Below the pieces are notes generated by a model. The model worked only from the letters and a program-made list of their open reading frames with translations. It made no database searches and was not told where the DNA came from. DNA of 64,000 nucleotides from CAZUNO01 sp964621445 [NCBI: Candidatus Hadarchaeota archaeon] (GTDB lineage: Archaea > CAYQAE01 > CAYVLA01), in the NCBI GenBank assembly GCA_964621445.1, contig CAZUNO010000001.1, positions 102,496-166,495 of the forward strand, in the 5' to 3' direction. Position numbers and translations under genes: made by a program. Positions 59,375 through 64,000 of this stretch are shown piece by piece. Position 1 is the stretch's first letter. Each line of letters opens with the position of its first letter.

Positions 59375-59542
59375 ATGGATGTCTCATCACGCAGCACGTA
59401 CCCCCTCTTCTTCGGCTTACTGCTTTGGCTCATTGCATTTGCTGACCTGGCCATATTTCATTTGGATATCTTCGAATACCTGGCGGCCGCTGGGTTCTTT
59501 TTGCTCATGATGGGAATTGGCATGAGGGTGAGAGGCTTCTGA
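59375..59542 (+). CDS. small two-helix membrane protein
   Basis: 55 residues from ATG 59375. Two hydrophobic helices (YPLFFGLLLWLIAFADLAIF and YLAAAGFFLLMMGIGM) with a basic end (RVRGF). An ATATTAAAT TATA element about 30 nt upstream would place transcription start at the ATG itself, i.e. leaderless. Longer in-frame start at 59333 is less likely. No family recognised. Confidence 0.5.
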   Translation: MDVSSRSTYPLFFGLLLWLIAFADLAIFHLDIFEYLAAAGFFLLMMGIGMRVRGF

Positions 59543-59723
59543 GGCCTTCTTGGACCTTGGCGTTTACCCTGGGAAAAAGCAAAGTTTTTTCGGGAAATAT
59601 GCCTGCTACAAAATCATATTTTTTAGTTTTGAACTTATAAATTTGGCAGTCTAAAATAACGGTTCCGTTTTCAGCATGATGTCCCCATAAAAAATAGCAA
59701 ATACTGGAGCAAGCCATCGGCGG

Positions 59724-59735
59724 CCGAGTACTCGG
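59724..59735. promoter_or_regulatory. 12-bp palindrome upstream of the NUDIX gene
   Basis: CCGAGTACTCGG is perfectly symmetrical and lies about 30 nt before the NUDIX ATG, downstream of a TATA box (CTTATAAAT, about 59633-59641). The 224-nt gap holds only this TATA box, a leader of about 100 nt and the palindrome; an operator or an RNA hairpin is possible. Confidence 0.35.
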
Positions 59736-59765
59736 TGGAGGACGGAGCCGTAGACTCGGGAGGTG

Positions 59766-60197
59766 ATGGCAATAGCCACTATAGTTTCTGCAGGTGGAGT
59801 TGTTTACCGGAACTTCGAGGACAACCTATTCTTAGTTCTAGTAGGGAGAAGAAGGGGAAATTACTGGTGCTTGCCCAAGGGCAAGATAGAGGAAAACGAG
59901 ACGGAGACCCAGGCGGCAAAGAGGGAGGTCTTCGAGGAAGCCGGGATATCAAATGTGTCACTGGGGGAGAAGATAGGCACCATCCGATACGAGTTTTATC
60001 GCAAATCGACTGATACTTCGTACCAGAAGTATGTCCATTTCTATCTCATGCGAGCGGCATCCAACGTACTAAATGTGGGATCAGAATTTGACCGGGTGAT
60101 GTGGTTCACTGCGGACGATGCAGTTAACATGGTAAGCCATAGGAAGGAACGGGGGATCGTTTGTAAAGCAATCGATATGCTGGGATCGATGTCCTAG
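59766..60197 (+). CDS. NUDIX hydrolase
   Basis: 143 residues from ATG 59766, with GGGAGGTG immediately upstream. The NUDIX box is complete: GKIEENETETQAAKREVFEEAG. SAGGVVYRNFEDNLFLVLVGRRRGNYWCLPKG resembles the Ap4A hydrolase/MutT group that cleaves dinucleoside polyphosphates or damaged dNTPs. The adjacent GlcN-6-P deaminase gene, 67 nt downstream, suggests no metabolic link. Confidence 0.9.
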   Translation: MAIATIVSAGGVVYRNFEDNLFLVLVGRRRGNYWCLPKGKIEENETETQAAKREVFEEAGISNVSLGEKIGTIRYEFYRKSTDTSYQKYVHFYLMRAASNVLNVGSEFDRVMWFTADDAVNMVSHRKERGIVCKAIDMLGSMS

Positions 60198-60264
60198 TGG
60201 CTCACTCCATGTGGGATATCTAAAAGAGATTTAACCATGGGTAATAAGATATTGGGGGTAGATC

Positions 60265-61050
60265 TTGAGAGTCATCATTTGTGAGAACTACGAGGAGGTG
60301 AGTAGGAGGGCCGCCGAAATTATCTCCAGGCAGGTGAGGGATAAGCCAAGATGCGTTATCGGTCTGGCAACTGGTAGCACTCCCATGGGGGCCTATCGTC
60401 ATCTGGTAAAGATGCACGAAGAGGAGAGCCTGGATTTCTCAAATGTCACTACCTTCAATCTCGATGAATATTTGGGGCTCCCCCCCGATCATCCCCAGAG
60501 CTATCATTACTTCATGTGGAATAACCTATTCGATGGAATTGAAATCCCAGCCAAAAACACGAATATCCCGGATGGTCAAGCGGACGACTTGACCGCTGAA
60601 TGCGAGGAGTATGAGAGGAAGATAAGGGATGCTGGTGGCATAGACCTACAACTTCTAGGTCTGGGGAGGGATGGTCATGTAGGTTTTAATGAACCCGGTT
60701 CATCCCTGGGATCGAGAACGAGAATAAAGGCGCTCGCCCCGGAGACCATAAACGATAACTCCCGGTTTTTTGGAAGCGAGGAAGAGGTGCCGCGATTGGC
60801 CATAACAATGGGCGTAGGAACTATAATGGATTCTATGAGGATCCTGATCCTTGCCTCGGGAGAACATAAGGCCGAAGCGGTTAGATCGACGGTGGAAGGA
60901 CCCATAACCGCTGGTGTTCCAGCCTCGGCGCTGCAGCTCCATCCAAGGGTTACTTTGGTCCTGGATCCAGAGGCGTCAAAACTTCTGGAGAGAAAGGAAT
61001 ACTACCGATACGTTGAGAAAAGAGCTCGCGAACTTTTCCCCAGATCATGA
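60265..61050 (+). CDS. nagB: glucosamine-6-phosphate deaminase NagB
   Basis: 261 residues, TTG start. GLATGSTPMGAYRHLV phosphate loop, FNLDEYLGL (catalytic Asp), LLGLGRDGHVGFNEPGSSL (Asp-His-Glu catalytic cluster) and GHKAEAVRSTVEGP-type end are typical. It interconverts glucosamine 6-phosphate and fructose 6-phosphate plus ammonia; in archaea lacking GlmS it can run toward synthesis. Works with glmM at 57 kb for amino-sugar metabolism. Confidence 0.93.
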   Translation: MRVIICENYEEVSRRAAEIISRQVRDKPRCVIGLATGSTPMGAYRHLVKMHEEESLDFSNVTTFNLDEYLGLPPDHPQSYHYFMWNNLFDGIEIPAKNTNIPDGQADDLTAECEEYERKIRDAGGIDLQLLGLGRDGHVGFNEPGSSLGSRTRIKALAPETINDNSRFFGSEEEVPRLAITMGVGTIMDSMRILILASGEHKAEAVRSTVEGPITAGVPASALQLHPRVTLVLDPEASKLLERKEYYRYVEKRARELFPRS

Positions 61051-61055
61051 TCTGC

Positions 61056-61751
61056 TTAGCTCTCCCCGTCAAGTGTGGAAATCCTTGGATGTAGTAAGGT
61101 GATTAGAACTACAAAAAGACCTTTCCATAAGGGGAACCCGATTTCGGGAATGGGAAGGGATTTCGTGAGGCCGATGAACAATCCCCCGAATGATTTTGCG
61201 CCTTCGGGTGCATTAAGTCCGGTTGAACGAATTTCAAAGGCGCGATATCCCTGGATTTCTTTCCACTTCGGGTATGATTTGTCGAAAGTGATATTCCAGT
61301 TCTTCCATATCAAGCTCCTATCTGGGTCATATGACCATCCTTCGACCGAGTCATGTATGCCGATCCAGACGAAAGAATCGTCCTTCACGTAAATTGCATC
61401 GGTCCAGCTATAGGTATCGTTCCCGGACCCAGTGACCCCGAGGGGAAGGTTCCAACCTGAACTAGGCTTTGGGAAATAGGAAACCATCTCCTCGTGGGGA
61501 GTCGCCTTGGTGAATCTTTTTGTAGCAGACTCTATCTCTGAAAGATCCATTAATTCCGAAAACTCATACAGAACCTTGTTACTGGATGTGTTAATACATG
61601 CAATTTCGATGGAGGTCCTTGCCCTCAGCTGCTGACCGGCGGAAACCGTCGGCAATTGGGTTTCAAGACCGGAGATCGCTAGGACAGATAGCGCGACTAT
61701 TAGCATTAAGGACCTCAAAGAATAATCACTACAAACGTAACTTAGATTCAT
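61056..61751 (-). CDS. exported protein with C-terminal anchor, function unknown
   Basis: 231 residues. A signal helix (SLMLIVALSVLAISGLETQL) is followed by a soluble domain rich in Trp/Asp (SWTDAIYVKDDSFVWIGIHDSV, IWKNWNITFDKSYPKWKEIQGYRAFEIRSTGL) and a hydrophobic C-terminal segment (LWKGLFVVLITLL). Several N-x-S/T sites. Resembles small archaeal surface proteins; no enzymatic motif. Convergent with nagB, 5 nt between the stop codons. Confidence 0.65.
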   Translation of the reverse strand: MNLSYVCSDYSLRSLMLIVALSVLAISGLETQLPTVSAGQQLRARTSIEIACINTSSNKVLYEFSELMDLSEIESATKRFTKATPHEEMVSYFPKPSSGWNLPLGVTGSGNDTYSWTDAIYVKDDSFVWIGIHDSVEGWSYDPDRSLIWKNWNITFDKSYPKWKEIQGYRAFEIRSTGLNAPEGAKSFGGLFIGLTKSLPIPEIGFPLWKGLFVVLITLLHPRISTLDGES

Positions 61752-61849
61752 GTGAATCCCAACCTTTGGGCGTCAAATTACTGTTGACTCGAATTCGAGT
61801 ATTTAATTCCCCCGTATTGAATCAGCGAGTACCCGGCTTTTCCAGGGCT

Positions 61850-62551
61850 TCACATATAGTGATGATTGGCCTTTTCCTCGCTCTGAGCGGTAACCATTTG
61901 TTGTATCTTTCTCTCCAGGTGTTCAGCTTGGATTAGCTCCTCCGTATCAACATCGAAATGGAGTATCTCGGCTAGCTTATCTATTGCAAACGCTGCTGCT
62001 TTTCTATCAGGCCGGGATTCTGCAAATGGCAGAAGACCCAATAGTGGGATATCCATCTTCTCCGCGTGGAAGAGTAAACCGGCCAACGGCCCCACGATAT
62101 TTAGATCGTCCAGCATCCATTCTATGTCATTTGCCTCCATCAATGATCTTCCCTTGGAGGTGGCCACTCCCAGAAGAGGGGGATCCTCCTCCCTCTTCAC
62201 GGCCTTGGTCAGTCCGCCCAGCACTATGGCAGCCTTGAACTTGGAATCCTTGATCCACTTTGCTATGTCACCGGTAATGCGCATGGTTTGTTCCTGTGGC
62301 AAGGGGGCTTCTGAAGCCATGTACACGTTCCCATCGAGAAGGAAAAGATCGTAGGGGAAACTAACCTTCTTTTCCCATAATCTAACTACCGGGCTCATTC
62401 CGTCGAATTCCAGGTATCCGATCCGTTTCCCACCGAGTTTGTCAAAGAGAAATCGATTCGCTATATACCCGGTCCAGCCGATGCCCCGGAAACCGGTGAC
62501 GAAATACCTATCCTCCAGGCTGACTTCCTCTTTTAGAATGATGTTGCTCAA
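61850..62551 (-). CDS. PAC2-family protein (proteasome assembly chaperone 2-like)
   Basis: 233 residues. FVTGFRGIGWTGYIANRFLFDKLGGKRIGYLEFDG, AIVLGGLTKAV, VGPLAGLLFHAEKMDIPLLGLLPFAE and PDRKAAAFAIDKLAEILHFDVD are clear PAC2/DUF75 features. Archaeal members may aid proteasome assembly. Not linked to psmBA here. ATG 62551 start. Confidence 0.9.
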   Translation of the reverse strand: MSNIILKEEVSLEDRYFVTGFRGIGWTGYIANRFLFDKLGGKRIGYLEFDGMSPVVRLWEKKVSFPYDLFLLDGNVYMASEAPLPQEQTMRITGDIAKWIKDSKFKAAIVLGGLTKAVKREEDPPLLGVATSKGRSLMEANDIEWMLDDLNIVGPLAGLLFHAEKMDIPLLGLLPFAESRPDRKAAAFAIDKLAEILHFDVDTEELIQAEHLERKIQQMVTAQSEEKANHHYM

Positions 62552-62628
62552 TTCAGTTCCCGGTTCCCGTTTGCCGGATCTCTAAAAAATGTTCCAAAGC
62601 GGGGCCCCCGTTTATGTAATTAGTTCCC

Positions 62629-63831
62629 TCAGGCTTTTTGCCGGCTAGTCAGGAAGTCCTCTATCTCGGCAATATCCCAATCAACGACGTAGGACATGTT
62701 AAACCGGTCGCCTTCCCTTCGGACGAGGCCCTTCTCGATTAGGTTGGTCATGTGGAGAGAGACGGTTCCCTTTGTCCTATTCAGATCCGATACCAGATCA
62801 CCAAGGGAGGCCTTTCCCTGATGACGTTTGACAAGTGTTTCCAGAACCTCGGTTTGTTTGGGAGTTAGGTGTCTTAGTATTCTCCAGGTGAAGGAGAGCT
62901 TTGCTTCTTTGACTACCTTTTCAACTATCCCGGTGTCGATCCTGGGAACATTCATGCTATGTGCGGTTTCAACTGCCTTCTCACATATCTGCATTAACCG
63001 CCTTGGATTACCATCAGTATATTCTATTATGACCTCGACCGCTTCCTCTGTGAACGGATCGAGCGGATTATTGCAGGGGGTCTCTTCATCCCTGGCCGCT
63101 TTGAGGCGGGATTTTATTATCTCCACCTGTTCAAGCCTAGTAAAGGGCTCTAGGTCAATCTCATGCCCCAATCTGGCATAGGTTGACGGGGATTTGGATT
63201 GAAGTTCGTTTGGGGTGTCAGGATAACCGGCCAGTATCCAGGTCATTTCGGGTTCGAAGAGTAGGTTGTCAAGAAAGGGAAGGTTTGATTGGCAGTCATA
63301 TTTATTCATTGTATGGGCATTATCGACGAGAAAAACGAAATCCTGCTCCAGCATATCCCTAAGCATGGTAAGGTCCTCCTCGACCGATAGAAGGTCATAA
63401 TGCACTGGAGATTTCGAGTACTTGGTCATGCGGACGATGATCTTTCGCAGGTCGCTCATTTTGGAACGATCTATCCTCTCCACGAGGTGGTTTCTCCTAA
63501 TGAGGTCCAATGTGAGTGAGATTATCATCTTCCTTACCGACGGATAATATGAGCCGACCGATATGAGGTATTTTTCAGGACATTTGGCGCGGAGGCAGAC
63601 CGATAGAACGTTCATGAGGCTGGTTTTACCCATCCCGATTTCACCCACCAGGAAGCTGTTCACGTTATTGGAGATGGAATGGACGGTTTGCTGCAGTTCC
63701 CTCTCCCGTCCCACGAAGTAGTGTAACTCACCGTTTATAGGGCTTATCCTAAATGGCTGTTCACTTAGTCCCTGGGTGGAGTAATCCTCCTCCATCTGTA
63801 CTCTGTTGAGAATTTCCTCTAGTCCCTTCAT
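62629..63831 (-). CDS. P-loop ATPase with C-terminal winged helix (Orc1/Cdc6- or STAND-like)
   Basis: 400 residues from ATG 63831, preceded by GGTGAAG; the frame extends to 63906. FVGRERELQQT starts the ATPase, Walker A is GEIGMGKTSLM, Walker B VFLVDNAHTM, and YTDGNPRRLMQICEKAVETA is the lid region. The C-terminal HTH (LTPKQTEVLETLVKRHQGKASLGDLVSDLNRTKGTVSLHMTNLIEKGLVRREGDRF) is MarR-like. It differs from Orc1/Cdc6 by lacking the initiator-specific motif, so it is likelier a DNA-binding ATPase regulator than a replication initiator. Confidence 0.85.
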   Translation of the reverse strand: MKGLEEILNRVQMEEDYSTQGLSEQPFRISPINGELHYFVGRERELQQTVHSISNNVNSFLVGEIGMGKTSLMNVLSVCLRAKCPEKYLISVGSYYPSVRKMIISLTLDLIRRNHLVERIDRSKMSDLRKIIVRMTKYSKSPVHYDLLSVEEDLTMLRDMLEQDFVFLVDNAHTMNKYDCQSNLPFLDNLLFEPEMTWILAGYPDTPNELQSKSPSTYARLGHEIDLEPFTRLEQVEIIKSRLKAARDEETPCNNPLDPFTEEAVEVIIEYTDGNPRRLMQICEKAVETAHSMNVPRIDTGIVEKVVKEAKLSFTWRILRHLTPKQTEVLETLVKRHQGKASLGDLVSDLNRTKGTVSLHMTNLIEKGLVRREGDRFNMSYVVDWDIAEIEDFLTSRQKA

Positions 63832-63943
63832 CTCTTCACCGAGAGGAGTGTATTGACATTTGGATAGTTGGGTATTAAAGGAATCGATGGCCGGATTATG
63901 CAACATATTCGGTGATGCATTTTGGGAGAGGGTGAGGGCCCTA

Positions 63944-64000
63944 ATGCCAACGCCGAGTGAATTTTTTCTGGGAGTGGATAATGTTTTTCGTAACTTCTTT
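63944..64000 (+). CDS. possible start of a protein gene running off the right edge
   Basis: ATG 63944 with GGTGAG upstream opens a frame (MPTPSEFFLGVDNVFRNFF) that stays open to the window end. The sequence is short and unrecognised; the divergent arrangement with the ATPase gene is plausible. Confidence 0.3.
   Translation, partial: MPTPSEFFLGVDNVFRNFF

Noticed and set aside
62629-63831. Orc1/Cdc6 replication initiator and an adjacent origin
   Set aside because: The initiator-specific motif and origin-box repeats are not seen around the gene; the C-terminal HTH looks MarR-like.
1-64000. CRISPR arrays, insertion sequences or prophage
   Set aside because: No regularly spaced direct repeats, transposases, integrases or phage structural genes were found.

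Overview
The window is a chromosomal segment of an archaeon. The evidence is the set of archaeal information-processing genes: proteasome beta and alpha, TFE, SRP54 with FtsY, prefoldin alpha, ribosomal proteins S19e, L31e, L39e and L18Ae/LX, aIF6, Trm5, Trm56 and a PDCD5-like protein. It also has A/T-rich TATA-type promoters with short or absent leaders, and many TTG/GTG starts. The combination fits a euryarchaeal lineage, most plausibly Thermoplasmatota; that assignment is inference from gene content, not a phylogeny. Coding density is high, and no IS element, prophage or CRISPR array was seen.

Layout. 1-4 kb: a cut-off membrane-anchored protein, a CE15-like sugar-ester hydrolase, an amidohydrolase and a cupin. 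4-11.7 kb: a ribbon-helix-helix regulator, then a soluble NAD-linked [NiFe] hydrogenase operon (hoxEFUYH, group 3d-like order), followed by ferritin and rubredoxin. 11.7-24.6 kb: a TIM-barrel protein of unclear function, an M20 peptidase, a Gfo/Idh oxidoreductase, 6-phosphogluconate dehydrogenase next to a transaldolase/glucose-6-phosphate isomerase fusion, a secreted transglutaminase-like protein, cyclic 2,3-diphosphoglycerate synthetase, a nitroreductase and a ceramidase-like hydrolase. 24.6-33.5 kb: a two-domain LigD (ligase-polymerase), HAD, NUDIX and TIM-barrel enzymes, gatB, a DUF92 membrane protein, trm5 and a paralogue of the left-edge protein. 33.6-42.6 kb: zinc-ribbon protein, thiC, argC-argJ, HAD phosphatase with a DUF1638-like partner, a beta-helix surface protein, a SWIM zinc-finger protein and SppA. 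42.8-59.5 kb: the housekeeping core (proteasome, trm56, TFE, a tRNA-Arg, ogg2, a SHMT-like enzyme, srp54-ftsY-pfdA-rpl18a-eif6-rpl31e-rpl39e-pdcd5-rps19e-yhbY, mtnP, glmM). 59.7-64 kb: NUDIX, nagB, a secreted protein, a PAC2 protein and an ATPase-HTH protein.

The genes suggest a sugar-handling, fermentative or facultatively hydrogen-metabolising cell. Uronyl-ester and amino-sugar enzymes feed sugar phosphates, and the Hox hydrogenase balances NAD(H) against protons/H2. Ferritin and rubredoxin manage iron and electrons beside it.

The most notable observations are these. (1) A tRNA-Arg(GCG) gene carries a 16-nt D-loop intron with a bulge-helix-bulge motif, and it overlaps the end of a protein gene. 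(2) The transaldolase half of the Tal-Pgi fusion has lost three catalytic residues. (3) The RHH gene and the hydrogenase operon share a similar inverted repeat just downstream of their TATA boxes, and the hydrogenase operon has a structured leader. (4) Two paralogous membrane-anchored proteins of unknown role lie 31 kb apart.
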